Shown here: positions 34,976 through 46,001 of the stretch, one piece after another | Numbering within the stretch: position 1 is the first letter of the stretch | How the letters are laid out: every line of letters starts with the position of its first letter | NCBI GenBank assembly: GCA_945861155.1 | Contig: CAMATN010000007.1 | Span: forward strand, 1 to 64,000 | Source: Rhizobium sp. Q54 | GTDB lineage: Bacteria; Pseudomonadota; Alphaproteobacteria; ATCC43930; CGMCC-115725 | Direction of reading: 5' to 3' | Length of the DNA stretch: 64,000 nucleotides | The notes under the pieces: generated by a model | The model's database searches: none | What the model was told of the DNA's origin: nothing | What the model saw: only the letters and a program-made list of their open reading frames with translations | Made by a program: the position numbers and the translations under genes

Positions 34976-37080
34976 CTCTCGAGGATCATGTTGTCCCAGC
35001 CGTCGCGGGAGATCCGCCAGCCCGGGCGCACGACGGTCGTGCAATCGTACTCCTCGACGATAACGGGCCCGGGCGCCGGCTCGTCCCCGAGGGCGTCGCG
35101 CGACATGACCGGCGTCTCGAGCCAGCCCCGATCCGGCCCGAAATAGGCCCGGCGCATGTTTTCTTGTCCAGATGCCTGTCGCCCCGCTCCCTCGGTGTCG
35201 GTTGCGGACCGCCGCAGCAGCCTCTCGGGGACCCGCGAGCGTTGCGATATGCCGCGTCCGACAACGCGCAGCGCGATCAGCTGCAGCCGCTCGCCGTCGG
35301 AGCGATAGCCGTAGGTCTCTTCGTGCAGCCGGGCAAACGCCTCGGCCAGCGCGGACACCGTGTCCGCATCGGCCGGGTAGGCCGGGAGCGGCACCGGCAG
35401 CGCCGACATCTGCCCGACATATTTCATGTCGAGCGCGACCGAGACCTGTTGCGCCGCCCCGGCAAAGCCCTCGGCGGCGAGCAGTTCGGCGACTTCGGCG
35501 ACAAGCGGCGCGGCGGCGCGGTTGAGGTCGTCCGGGGTCGTCTCATCGAGACGCCGATAGAACGCCGTCACATAGCGATGCTCGATATCGGCGAACAGCA
35601 GCCCCAAGGCGCTGAACAGCCCGGCGACCGGCGGCACGACGATGCGCCTTATGCGCAGCGTCTCGGCGAGGCTGGCGGCGTGAACCGGGCCGTTGCCGCC
35701 GATCGCGAACAGCGCGAATTGCGCCGGGTCGCGGCCGCGCTCCGACGATACCCCGGTCAGAGCGCGCATCATGTTGGCGTTGGCGATCAAATGGATGCCG
35801 TATGCCGCGGCGACCGGGTCGAGACCGAGTTCGGCCGCCAGTCCGCCGATGCTTCTTTCGGCGGCGGCGAAATCGAGCGCCAGGTCGCCGCCGACCAGCG
35901 CCGCCGGGTTCAGGTAGCCGAGCACCAGATTGGCGTCGGTCACGGTCGGCAACGTGCCGCCGCGGCGATAGCAGACCGGGCCGGGCTCGGCCCCGGCGCT
36001 CCGCGGCCCGACCAAGAGCCCGCCGCCGGGATCGACCGCGGCGATGCTGCCGCCGCCGGCGCCGACTTCCGCGATGTCGATCGTCGGCACCTGCACGACA
36101 TAGCCGGCGCCTTGTATGAGGCGCAGCCCGAGCGCCGCGCCGCCGCCGACCTCGGTCTCGGGCGCGAGGCCGAATTTGCCGTCCTCGATGACCGCGGCCT
36201 TGGCGGTCGTACCGCCCATGTCGAGCACGATCAGATCGCCGAGGCCAAGCCGCTCGGCGAGCCGGGTCGCCCCGACCACCCCGGCGGCGGGACCCGAATC
36301 GATGATCGTGACCGGGTTCTTCGCGACGAGCGGCGCCGGCAGCACGCCGCCGCTCGATTGCATGAAGAGGAGCGGCACCCGAAGGCCGAGCCGCTCCATG
36401 CGTTCGACGAGCGAGCCGACATAGCGCTCGACCACCGGGCGGATATAGGCGTTGACGACGGTCGTGCTGGTCCGCTCGTATTCCTGGATCTGCGGCAAAA
36501 GCTGTGTCGACAGCGAGATCGACAGCGCCGGGAAACGCTGCGCCAGATGCGCCGCGGCCTGCGCCTCGTGCGCCGGGTTGACGTACGCGTTGATGAAACA
36601 GATCGCGACGGCGGCGATGCCTTCGGCGACGATCCGCGCGCCAATTGCGGTCAGCGCGTCGAGATCGAGCGGGGTCACGACCCGCCCCTGCCCGTCGATC
36701 CGTTCCGGGACCTCGAAGCGCAGCCGGCGCTCGACCAGCGGCTCGGGCTTGCGAAAGCTCAGATCATAGAGGCGCGGCGAGCGGAAGCGGCCGAGTTCGA
36801 GCACGTCGCGAAAGCCCAACGTCGTGATCAGCGCGACCCGGTCGCCGCGGCGCTCGATGATCGCGTTGGTCGCGACGGTCGTGCCGTGGGCAAATTCGCC
36901 GATCGCATCGGCGCCGATGCCGATGTCGCCAAGCAGCGCCGCGACCCCGTTCTCGATCGCTCGGGCGTAATCGTCCGGAGTCGACAGAATCTTGCGGCGA
37001 TAGAGCGCGCCGTCCTCGCCGAGCACGACGATGTCGGTGAACGTCCCGCCGATATCGACGCCAAGCCGGTAGCCCGCCAT
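34972..37080 (-). CDS. hyuA: Hydantoinase A / N-methylhydantoinase alpha subunit family protein
   Basis: A 702-residue HyuA-type ATPase with an actin/ASKHA fold. The first phosphate-binding loop is GVDIGGTFTDIVV (residues 7-19); other signatures are HGTTVATNAIIERRGDRVALITT, SIDSGPAAGVVGA-like (TIIDSGPAAGVVGA), LDMGGTTAKAAVIEDG and GGNGPVHAASLA. It should hydrolyse ATP to drive ring opening together with HyuB. Start ATG 37078-37080. A small exported protein gene overlaps its 3' end. Confidence 0.92.
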   Translation of the reverse strand: MAGYRLGVDIGGTFTDIVVLGEDGALYRRKILSTPDDYARAIENGVAALLGDIGIGADAIGEFAHGTTVATNAIIERRGDRVALITTLGFRDVLELGRFRSPRLYDLSFRKPEPLVERRLRFEVPERIDGQGRVVTPLDLDALTAIGARIVAEGIAAVAICFINAYVNPAHEAQAAAHLAQRFPALSISLSTQLLPQIQEYERTSTTVVNAYIRPVVERYVGSLVERMERLGLRVPLLFMQSSGGVLPAPLVAKNPVTIIDSGPAAGVVGATRLAERLGLGDLIVLDMGGTTAKAAVIEDGKFGLAPETEVGGGAALGLRLIQGAGYVVQVPTIDIAEVGAGGGSIAAVDPGGGLLVGPRSAGAEPGPVCYRRGGTLPTVTDANLVLGYLNPAALVGGDLALDFAAAERSIGGLAAELGLDPVAAAYGIHLIANANMMRALTGVSSERGRDPAQFALFAIGGNGPVHAASLAETLRIRRIVVPPVAGLFSALGLLFADIEHRYVTAFYRRLDETTPDDLNRAAAPLVAEVAELLAAEGFAGAAQQVSVALDMKYVGQMSALPVPLPAYPADADTVSALAEAFARLHEETYGYRSDGERLQLIALRVVGRGISQRSRVPERLLRRSATDTEGAGRQASGQENMRRAYFGPDRGWLETPVMSRDALGDEPAPGPVIVEEYDCTTVVRPGWRISRDGWDNMILER

Positions 37081-37449
37081 GATTGCGCCCGTGCTGCGAA
37101 ACCTTCCCGATCATAGGGGGCCGGCGGACAAAAGCGACTATCCGCACGGTGCTCCGGCGCCGATGGGGCTACACGCAAATTTTGTCGTCATCCCGGCGAA
37201 GGCCGGGATCCATGCTCAGCAAACCCTATCAGGATGAGGATCTTTCTTAATGCCATCAACGATGCACCTCATGCTGAGGAGCGCCCGGAGGGCGCGTCTC
37301 GGAGCACGTGCGATCGCACTGCGGCGTCATTTCATCCTCTGATCCATCGCTCCCTCAACGGTGGAATTCCGGTATCATCGCTCGGCGGATATTGGGCGCA
37401 GCGGACGGCGCGCCAACCGCGCGCGACGCTATCGGACCTTGGGGACGCC
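37081..37449. other. Gene-free interval with two repeat fragments
   Basis: This 369-bp gap separates the divergent hyuA and acyl-CoA synthetase genes. It holds a half-copy of the TCATCCCGGC-gaag-GCCGGGATCC palindrome at 37188-37212 and a degenerate relative of the CCTCATCCTGAGGAG repeat at about 37220-37306. The rest should contain the two promoters, but none could be recognised with confidence. Confidence 0.6.
37186..37213. repeat. REP-like palindrome (ATCCCGGC...GCCGGGAT), single unit
   Basis: CATCCCGGCGAAGGCCGGGATCC forms one stem with a short loop. It is one half of the paired elements seen at 41210-41290, 52714-52796 and 55968-56048. Confidence 0.8.
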
Positions 37450-39261
37450 ATGGATTACGCGACTTGCCGGAGCCTGCCGGCGATGTTCTTAGAGGTGGCG
37501 GGGCAACGCGGCGCCAGGCCGTTCCTGTGGGCCAAGCGCGACGGGACATACCGCTCGCTGAGCTGGGCGGAGGCGGCGGATCGGGTGAGCCGGCTGGCGC
37601 GCGGCCTCGCCGCGCTCGGCGTCGAGCCGGGCGACCGGGTCGCGCTGGTCTCGGAAAACCGGCCGGAATGGGCCATCGCCGATCTCGCGATCATCAGCGC
37701 CGGCGCGGTCACCGTCCCGGCCTATGTCACCAACACGGTCGAGGACCACCGCCACGTGCTCGGCAACAGCGGCGCGCGCGTCGCGATCGTCTCGAGCGCG
37801 GCCCTGGCCGAGCGCCTGATCCCGGCCGCCGAGCAGGTGCCGAGCGTGCGCGCGATCATCGCGATCGAGCCGCCGGGCGATTCGCCGGCAAGAATTGCCG
37901 TGCATTCGTGGAACGAGGTGCTGGCGCTCGGCGACGCGGCCGCCGCCACGGCCGCCGACGATCTCGCCGGGCGTGTCGCGGCGCTATCCCCCGACGACAC
38001 CGCATGCATCATCTACACCTCGGGGACCGGCGGCGTGCCCAAGGGGGTCATGCTCAGTCACCGCAACATCATCGACAATTGCCGCGGCGCCTATCGCCTG
38101 CTCGAAATGCTCGGCCTTGGCGACGAGGTGTTTCTGAGTTTTCTGCCGCTGTCGCATTCCTACGAGCACACTGCCGGGCTGATGTTCCCGATCTCGATCG
38201 GGGCCGAAATCTATTTCGCCGAAAGCGCCGAAACGCTGGCGACCAACCTTCTCGAAACGCGACCGACGATCATGACCGCGGTGCCGCGCCTCTACGAGAC
38301 GATGCACCAGCGCATCCGCACCGGCATCCAGCGCGAGCAGGGGCTGAAGCGCCGGCTGTTCGAGCGCGCCGTCGCGATCGGCCGCAAGCGCCTGGCCGGG
38401 GAGAAGCTGTCGCACGGCGAACGGCTGCTCGACCCGGTGCTCGACAAGCTCGTGCGCGACAAGGTGCGGGCGCGCTTCGGCGGAAGATTGAAGGCGATGG
38501 TTTCGGGCGGGGCGCCGCTCAACCCCGAGATCGGGAGCTTTTTTCTCGCTCTCGGGGTGCGGCTGTTGCAGGGCTATGGCCAGACCGAATCGGCGCCGGT
38601 GATCTGCTGCAACCCGCCCGGACATGTCAGGATCGACACGGTCGGTCCGCCGCTAGACGGGGTCGAAATCCGGATCGCCGAGGATGGCGAGATCCTGGTC
38701 GCCGGCGCCAACGTGATGAAGGGCTATTGGAACGACCCGGAGGCGACCGCGCGCACGATCATCGACGGCTGGCTGCATACCGGCGATATCGGACGGCTCG
38801 ACCCCGAGGGCTATCTGCGCATCACCGACCGCAAACGCGACTTCATCAAGAATTCGGGCGGCGACATGATCGCGCCGGCGCGGGTCGAGAGCGCGCTGAC
38901 CTTGGCGTCGGAGATCGCGCAGGCGATGGTATCGGGCGACCGGCGGCCGTATCTCGTCGCGGTAATCGTCCCCGATCCGGAATTCGCCGCTGCCTACGCG
39001 ACGCAACATGGGACATCGGTCGACCTCGCCGGCCTGGCGCGCGACGCCGGTTTCCACAAGGCAATGGCCGACATCGTCGCGCAGATCAATCAGGGGCTCG
39101 CGGCTTCCGAGCGGGTGCGCCGCTTCGTGATCGCCACCGAACCGTTCAGCCTCGCCAACGCCCAGCTGACGCCGACCTTGAAGATCAGGCGACACGCGAT
39201 CCGCGACGCCTACCAGACGGATTTCGAGGCGCTCTACGACGGCAAGGGGATGGCCGCTTAA
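37450..39261 (+). CDS. Long-chain acyl-CoA synthetase / AMP-dependent ligase
   Basis: A 603-residue ANL-family enzyme that activates a carboxylic acid as acyl-AMP and then acyl-CoA. The P-loop-like motif is IYTSGTGGVPKGVMLSHRN (near residues 186-204); others are GYGQTESAP, the adenylate-binding YxxTGD (WLHTGDIGRLDPEGYL) and KRDFIKNSGGDMIAP with the hinge and catalytic Lys region. The layout matches bacterial FadD-like enzymes of the FAA1/COG1022 type. ATG 37450 is chosen; the upstream open frame reads through repeat DNA. A small hairpin (ACCAGGA-aaa-TCCTGGT) at 39262-39278 follows the stop. Confidence 0.92.
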   Translation: MDYATCRSLPAMFLEVAGQRGARPFLWAKRDGTYRSLSWAEAADRVSRLARGLAALGVEPGDRVALVSENRPEWAIADLAIISAGAVTVPAYVTNTVEDHRHVLGNSGARVAIVSSAALAERLIPAAEQVPSVRAIIAIEPPGDSPARIAVHSWNEVLALGDAAAATAADDLAGRVAALSPDDTACIIYTSGTGGVPKGVMLSHRNIIDNCRGAYRLLEMLGLGDEVFLSFLPLSHSYEHTAGLMFPISIGAEIYFAESAETLATNLLETRPTIMTAVPRLYETMHQRIRTGIQREQGLKRRLFERAVAIGRKRLAGEKLSHGERLLDPVLDKLVRDKVRARFGGRLKAMVSGGAPLNPEIGSFFLALGVRLLQGYGQTESAPVICCNPPGHVRIDTVGPPLDGVEIRIAEDGEILVAGANVMKGYWNDPEATARTIIDGWLHTGDIGRLDPEGYLRITDRKRDFIKNSGGDMIAPARVESALTLASEIAQAMVSGDRRPYLVAVIVPDPEFAAAYATQHGTSVDLAGLARDAGFHKAMADIVAQINQGLAASERVRRFVIATEPFSLANAQLTPTLKIRRHAIRDAYQTDFEALYDGKGMAA

Positions 39262-39278
39262 ACCAGGAAAATCCTGGT
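39262..39278 (+). terminator. Short hairpin after the acyl-CoA synthetase gene
   Basis: A perfect 7-bp stem, ACCAGGA-AAA-TCCTGGT, overlaps the last base of the stop codon. There is no run of T after it, so intrinsic termination is only possible, not shown. Confidence 0.3.
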
Positions 39279-39382
39279 AGCGCATCAAACCGAATTAACC
39301 CGGTTACAATCGACGCTGACCCACTATCCGAATTCTTCCTTAATCGATTTCAGCCAACCTCACCGCAGCGAAGGAGGTGCTG

Positions 39383-39874
39383 ATGGCTGTCCTGTCAATT
39401 CCGTTGCCGCAAGTGGTCAACTCGGGCCTGGCACGTGTCATCGGCGTCGGCGTCACCGCCGCGCTGATCCTCTGGGCAGCCGCATACGCGGCCGGTGTTT
39501 TCCCATGGATTGGCTACGCATGGCTGTCGCGCAGCTCGATAGACGTCGGACCAGGTCACTTCATCATCGGCGAGGACAGAGCCGGCAGCGCCTTCGGGTT
39601 CAGCAATTTCGTGTTCTTCAAGGGCCAGACGATCGTGGTGTCATACGACGCCGAGATCAGGCGGGGTTGCCTGGCGATGCACGTATGGCCGCTGTTTAAT
39701 CGTACCCCGGGCGACCATGTCAGCCAGTGCGTAACGACGAGGGGTAAAAAGGAGTGGACGGTGCCGGTCACCACAACCGGCGTTTACGTCATCTCTGTCA
39801 ATTCATCGCTGATCAAGGGTACGGGCCCCGGCTGGGACATGGACTACACAGCGTGGTGGGGCGCCAAGTGGTAA
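39383..39874 (+). CDS. Conserved-looking protein of unknown function, one membrane helix
   Basis: A 163-residue protein not recognised. An N-terminal helix (VIGVGVTAALILWAAAYAAGV) anchors or exports it, followed by a beta-rich domain (GKEW/GKKEWTVPVTTTGVYVISVNSS) with a Cys pair (RRGCLAMHVW, VSQCVTT) that may form a disulfide outside the cytoplasm. ATG 39383 follows a strong AAGGAGG at 39371-39377. The SDR gene starts 31 bp downstream. The domain looks like a beta-sandwich, but no family can be named. Confidence 0.65.
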   Translation: MAVLSIPLPQVVNSGLARVIGVGVTAALILWAAAYAAGVFPWIGYAWLSRSSIDVGPGHFIIGEDRAGSAFGFSNFVFFKGQTIVVSYDAEIRRGCLAMHVWPLFNRTPGDHVSQCVTTRGKKEWTVPVTTTGVYVISVNSSLIKGTGPGWDMDYTAWWGAKW

Positions 39875-39905
39875 GCTGCGAGAAGGAGCTTATCACGGGA
39901 GGGAT

Positions 39906-40688
39906 ATGATGCGTCTGCAAAACAAGATCGGCATCGTTACGGCGGCGGCGTCGGGCATGGGGCGGGCCGGGGCGCTGCGCTTCGCGCGCGAGGGCGCGGC
40001 GGTCGGGGTGGTCGATATCGACCAGGCCGGGGTCGACGCCGTGGTCCAGCAGATCACCGCGGCGGGCGGCCGGGCGCTCGGGCTGGTCGGGGATTTGCGC
40101 ACCGACGATTTCGCGCGCGACATCGTCCGGCGCACCGCCAATGCGTTCGGCGGGCTCGATTTCGCGTGGAACCATGTCGGCCATCCCGGTCCGGCCTCGA
40201 TTGAGGGCCTCGACATGGCCGATTTCGAACTCGCGATCGACCTCAATCTGCGCAGCGTGCTGGTGACGACCGAGGCGGCGATCCCAGAGATGCGGGCGCG
40301 CGGCGGCGGGGCATTGCTGTTTACCGCCTCGACCTCGGGCATCCAGGGCTCGGCGTTCAGCCCGGTCTATTCGATGGCGAAATTCGGCGTTGTCGGCTTC
40401 GTGCGCTCGCTGGCCAAGCGCCTGGCGCCCGAAAAAATCCGGGTCAACGCGATCTGCCCGGGCCCGATTGACACGCCGATGCTGCGGGTCTTTGTCGCCC
40501 GCCCCGACCAGCAGCGCACCTCCGGCATGGACAAGGAACAACTCGTCGTGCAGCGCGGCCAGCAGAACCCGATGGGCCGCACCGGCCAGCCCGAGGAGAT
40601 CGCCAACGCCGCGCTGTTCCTCCTATCCGACGAAGCCTCGTTCGTTTCAGGTGCGGCCCTTCCGGTAGACGGCGCCGCGACGGCCTGA
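39906..40688 (+). CDS. SDR family oxidoreductase
   Basis: A 260-residue classical short-chain dehydrogenase. The cofactor loop is TAAASGMGRAGALR (T-G-x3-G-x-G variant with Ala), VVDID after the second strand suggests NAD(H), and WNHVGHPG stands for the NAG motif. The catalytic Ser is in TASTSG and the Tyr/Lys pair is YSMAK; PGPIDTPM follows. Substrate unknown. Two tandem ATG codons (39906 and 39909) follow GGGAGG; the second has the better spacing. Confidence 0.9.
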   Translation: MMRLQNKIGIVTAAASGMGRAGALRFAREGAAVGVVDIDQAGVDAVVQQITAAGGRALGLVGDLRTDDFARDIVRRTANAFGGLDFAWNHVGHPGPASIEGLDMADFELAIDLNLRSVLVTTEAAIPEMRARGGGALLFTASTSGIQGSAFSPVYSMAKFGVVGFVRSLAKRLAPEKIRVNAICPGPIDTPMLRVFVARPDQQRTSGMDKEQLVVQRGQQNPMGRTGQPEEIANAALFLLSDEASFVSGAALPVDGAATA

Positions 40689-40766
40689 TCGTTGGTCGAG
40701 ATCGAATGCACAGGCGAAGGGACTGCCCGGCATGTGTCCCGCCGGTGGGTACAGTAGGCTACCGCA

Positions 40767-40928
40767 TTGATAGGGTTCCACCGGGCAGACCGCATCACGC
40801 ATCATCCGTTCACAGGGGACCACTATCATCTATACGAGCGGCATCAGAACCCATTCAACTGTGAATGTTTCTGGAACAAGCTTACTGTAATCGAGGGACC
40901 GCCGCCGGCAGGTGCAGTCCCCTTATAG
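40767..40928 (+). CDS. Possible small protein (53 residues), unrecognised
   Basis: A TTG-initiated frame encodes 53 residues rich in His, Cys, Trp and aromatic residues: ITHHPFTGDHYHLYERHQN, then FNCECFWNKLTVIEGPPP. The composition is more protein-like than chance translation of this high-GC genome, and the H-x-x and C-x-C pattern could bind metal. It ends 16 bp before the next small gene. The RBS is weak (AGTAGG) and no family is known to me, so it may be spurious. Confidence 0.3.
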   Translation: MIGFHRADRITHHPFTGDHYHLYERHQNPFNCECFWNKLTVIEGPPPAGAVPL

Positions 40929-40944
40929 AACGGGACCGTAACAG

Positions 40945-41181
40945 ATGAAATACTCTGATGGTCGGCGCGTCGCGGTCGGGGATCGCGTCAAGCTGTGGAA
41001 CAGCCAACACGGCACCATAGTGTGTTCAATCGATTCCGGAGGATTTACAAAAGAGTTCCCCAAAGCCCAATGGGCTTATTTGAAGTCCGGGATAATCGTG
41101 AAGGCGGATTCAGGGGAGATATTTCATTACACAGAACCCGACGAGGATTTTGAACTGGTGAGCTCGAACGCCGCACCATAA
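40945..41181 (+). CDS. Small conserved-type protein with SH3-like features, unknown function
   Basis: A 78-residue protein: KYSDGRRVAVGDRVKLWNSQHGTIVCSIDSGGF, then a middle with FPKAQWAYLKSGIIVKADSGEIFHYTEPDEDFELV. The GDRVKLWNSQHGTIV opening recalls small SH3-like barrels, and the family of such 75-80 residue proteins is widespread but uncharacterised as far as I can tell. ATG 40945. Lower GC than the neighbouring enzymes suggests a later arrival. It ends before a paired REP element. Confidence 0.6.
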   Translation: MKYSDGRRVAVGDRVKLWNSQHGTIVCSIDSGGFTKEFPKAQWAYLKSGIIVKADSGEIFHYTEPDEDFELVSSNAAP

Positions 41182-41209
41182 TGGCGGCCCGGCCCTGGCC
41201 TCTCCCACT

Positions 41210-41290
41210 GTCATCCCGGCGCAGGCCGGGATCCACTCGTCAGCCGCTCGTGCGGTCGCCCGGTGGATCCCGGCCTGCGCCGGGATGACA
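41210..41290. repeat. Paired REP-like palindromes (BIME-like)
   Basis: Two facing copies, TCATCCCGGCGCAGGCCGGGATCC and GGATCCCGGCCTGCGCCGGGATGA, separated by about 30 bp, form a large cruciform-capable element just downstream of the small gene and before the 3' end of the isocitrate dehydrogenase gene. Confidence 0.88.
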
Positions 41291-41326
41291 TTTCTGTATC
41301 GTTCGCCCTTCCGAAGCGCGGCCGCG

Positions 41327-43709
<2,383 letters not shown>

Positions 43710-44177
43710 TCCTGTCATCCTTGCGTGCCGCCGGCCGGCTATCGGGAGGCCGCGACCATAATGTCCGGGACGCCCGGAGGCAAGCAGCGGCGGCCGTGCG
43801 GGTTGCATTCCCGCCTCCCGGCTCAATCGCACAGATGCTGAATCGGCGCACGGAGGGCTGGGTTATGTACAGCCCTGGCGATTTCGTCGGCGATAACGCT
43901 GCCGTCGCCGAAGTCACAGATTGGTGACGAAGCGTTTACCTGTCGTTACAAAGGTTGCGCCACCGATCGGCAGCATCCTTTTAATTTCAACAGCTTAGAA
44001 AAAGTGCCTGGTTATTAGGCATTTCGGCTTGGGGCTCAGGAGATCGGGCTTGCCGGTTCAGCGTCGTCGGCTTTTCCACAAGCTTATCCACCGTTCCGGT
44101 GGATAGAGCCGGTTTCCGGTGGATTATCGGTCCGCCTCAACAGCTTGCGATCGCTCTTGCGATTTGCGGGTGCCGGT
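43710..44177. other. Gene-free interval, AT-richer, with hairpins and DnaA-box-like sites
   Basis: No coding sequence is convincing here. An AT-richer stretch at about 43970-44030 contains a small inverted repeat, GTGCCT-ggttatt-AGGCAT (approximately 44004-44022). It is followed by TTTTCCACA at 44072-44080, TTATCCACC at 44084-44092 and two inverted relatives at 44098-44106 and 44118-44126. The palindrome TCCACCG-ttc-CGGTGGA includes two of these sites. Confidence 0.55.
44072..44126. promoter_or_regulatory. Cluster of DnaA-box-like 9-mers
   Basis: Within 55 bp: TTTTCCACA (fits TTWTNCACA), TTATCCACC (one mismatch), and on the opposite strand CTATCCACC and TAATCCACC (two mismatches each). An AT-richer segment lies just to the left. 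This could be part of a replication origin or a DnaA-regulated site, but part of the pattern is explained by one hairpin. Confidence 0.3.
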
Positions 44178-44759
44178 TCACAGCAAGTCCGAGCGCGGCA
44201 ATCCGCCCGCTTCGGTCTGGGTCAGCGCGGTCATCAGCGCGCCGACATCGGGCACAAATTCCAGCAATCGCGGCGCCAGCGAAGCGGCAAAGCCCTGCGC
44301 GACAAGGTGATCCAGAAGCCGACGCAGGGTTTGCCAATAACCATCGACATCGACGACGAAAACCGGTTTGTCGTGCAGGCCGAGCTGGCGCCAGGTCACG
44401 ATCTCGAACATTTCGTCGAGCGTGCCGATACCGCCCGGCAGCACCGCGAACGCGTCCGCCCGCTCGGCCATCAGCCGCTTGCGGTCATGCATGCTGCCGG
44501 CGATGACCAGTTCGCTGACGCCAGGGTGGGCCAGTTCGGCGTCGCGCAACCGGCCGGGGATGATGCCGACGACCCGCCCGCGCGCCGCCAGAGCGGCATC
44601 GGCCAGGATGCCCATCAGCCCGATCCGGCCGCCGCCAAAGACCAGTTCGATGCCGGCCTCGGCCAGGCGCTGGCCCAATTCCCGCGCCGCCTCGCGGTAG
44701 CGCGCATCGACCGCGCCGGCGGACCCGCAATAAACGCAGACTCGGCTGATCGGCTCCAT
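44178..44759 (-). CDS. LOG family protein (cytokinin riboside 5'-monophosphate phosphoribohydrolase type)
   Basis: A 193-residue LOG/TIGR00730 protein. Nucleotide-binding GGGRIGLMG, the MHDRKRLMAERADAFAVLPGGIGTLDEMFEIVTWRQL block with the PGGxGTxxE signature, and the following YW are all present. Such enzymes hydrolyse AMP or cytokinin-type nucleotides to base and ribose 5-phosphate; older annotation as lysine decarboxylase is wrong. Start ATG 44757-44759. Divergent from the LysM protein gene. Confidence 0.92.
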   Translation of the reverse strand: MEPISRVCVYCGSAGAVDARYREAARELGQRLAEAGIELVFGGGRIGLMGILADAALAARGRVVGIIPGRLRDAELAHPGVSELVIAGSMHDRKRLMAERADAFAVLPGGIGTLDEMFEIVTWRQLGLHDKPVFVVDVDGYWQTLRRLLDHLVAQGFAASLAPRLLEFVPDVGALMTALTQTEAGGLPRSDLL

Positions 44760-44873
44760 CGCGGCTCGGCATCTGTGAATCCCGGACGGATCCCGTCATC
44801 CTCCGATCGTCCGGCGATTGCAAGTGGACGCGGCCCGACATAAAGTGGCGCCGTACAAAATTTGGCGGCAGGC

Positions 44874-45905
44874 ATGCGACTTATCGTTTGGCTGGGGTCG
44901 GCCGCAGCGGCGTTGCTGATCGTTGTCGCCGCGGTGATCGGACTGCGCGGCGCCGCACCCGAAAGGGCGGCGCGGCAGCCCGATGCGGCGCCACATCCGC
45001 TCCCCGCCCCGACGCCGGCCAACAAAGCCGCGTCAGCGCCGGCCGCGACCCCGCCAGGGACGAACGCCCCCTCCACCGCCAGGCCGCTGAGCTTCGACAT
45101 CGTCACCATTGACCCGAGCGGCCAGGCGGTGATCGCCGGCCGCGCGATGCCGGGCGATCGGGTGCGGGTGCTCGACGGCGACAAGCCGGTCGGCGAGGTC
45201 GTCGCCGATGCGCGCGGCGAATGGGCGCTGGTCCCGCAGACGCCGATCGCTCCGGGCAACCGGCAGCTTGGTCTCGAAGCCACCAGCCGCGACGGCGGCG
45301 CGGTCCGGCGATCGGCCGATGTGGTGGCGCTGTCGGTGACCCCCTCGCCCTCCGGCAAAGCCAGCCCGTCAACCCTGGCCGTCCTGTTGCCGGGCGACAC
45401 GGGCACGCCGGCCCGGATACTGCAACGGCCGGACGCGTCGAAGGAAAGCCAGCCGCTTTCTCTCGACTCGGCGGAATACGGCGCGGCCGACCGGCTGGTG
45501 TTGTCCGGGCAGGCCGATCCCGGCGCGCGCCTCAACGTCTATGCCGGCGAACGGCTGCTCGGCATGGCGACGGCGGACTCCACCGGCAAATGGTCATTGA
45601 TGTCGCCGCATCGAGCGTCAGGTGGCGCCCTGGGCGGCGCCGTCGAACTGCGCCTCGACCAACTCGCCTCCGACGGCAGCGTGGCGCGCCGCATCGCGGC
45701 GTCCTTCGAGCCGCTGGCCGGCCCCTCGCTCGCCCAGGGCGAACCCTATGTCGTCAAGCAGGGCAACAGCTTGTGGCTGATCGCCCGCCAGCTCTATGGC
45801 CACGGCACGCGCTATACCGCGATCTTCGCCGCCAACCGCGACCAAATCCGCGACCCGCACCGGATTTATCCCGGCCAGCAGTTCAAACTGCCGCCGAAAT
45901 CCTGA
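44874..45905 (+). CDS. LysM domain protein with N-terminal anchor and Ig-like repeats
   Basis: A 343-residue envelope protein: a membrane anchor (LIVWLGSAAAALLIVVAAVIGL), a Pro/Ala-rich linker, and two Ig-like beta units. The first runs from FDIVTIDPSGQAVIAGRAMPGDRVRVLDGDKPVGEV and the second is ADRLVLSGQADPGARLNVYAGERLLG; both share the G-x-A-x-P-G-x-x-V/L-x-V pattern. A C-terminal LysM follows (YVVKQGNSLWLIARQLYGHGTRYTAIFAANRDQIRDPHRIYPGQQFKLP). It probably binds peptidoglycan in the periplasm. ATG 44874; TTG 44862 is possible. This class is often called LysM peptidoglycan-binding protein and its task is unknown. Confidence 0.85.
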   Translation: MRLIVWLGSAAAALLIVVAAVIGLRGAAPERAARQPDAAPHPLPAPTPANKAASAPAATPPGTNAPSTARPLSFDIVTIDPSGQAVIAGRAMPGDRVRVLDGDKPVGEVVADARGEWALVPQTPIAPGNRQLGLEATSRDGGAVRRSADVVALSVTPSPSGKASPSTLAVLLPGDTGTPARILQRPDASKESQPLSLDSAEYGAADRLVLSGQADPGARLNVYAGERLLGMATADSTGKWSLMSPHRASGGALGGAVELRLDQLASDGSVARRIAASFEPLAGPSLAQGEPYVVKQGNSLWLIARQLYGHGTRYTAIFAANRDQIRDPHRIYPGQQFKLPPKS

Positions 45906-46001
45906 GCCTATCCCGGCGACTATTCCCTGGGCGGTTGCCGCGCCGCGCCGCGGGTGGGACACTGCCATCCGAACGGCACGCAGCACATTGGGGGAGTTCG
46001 G

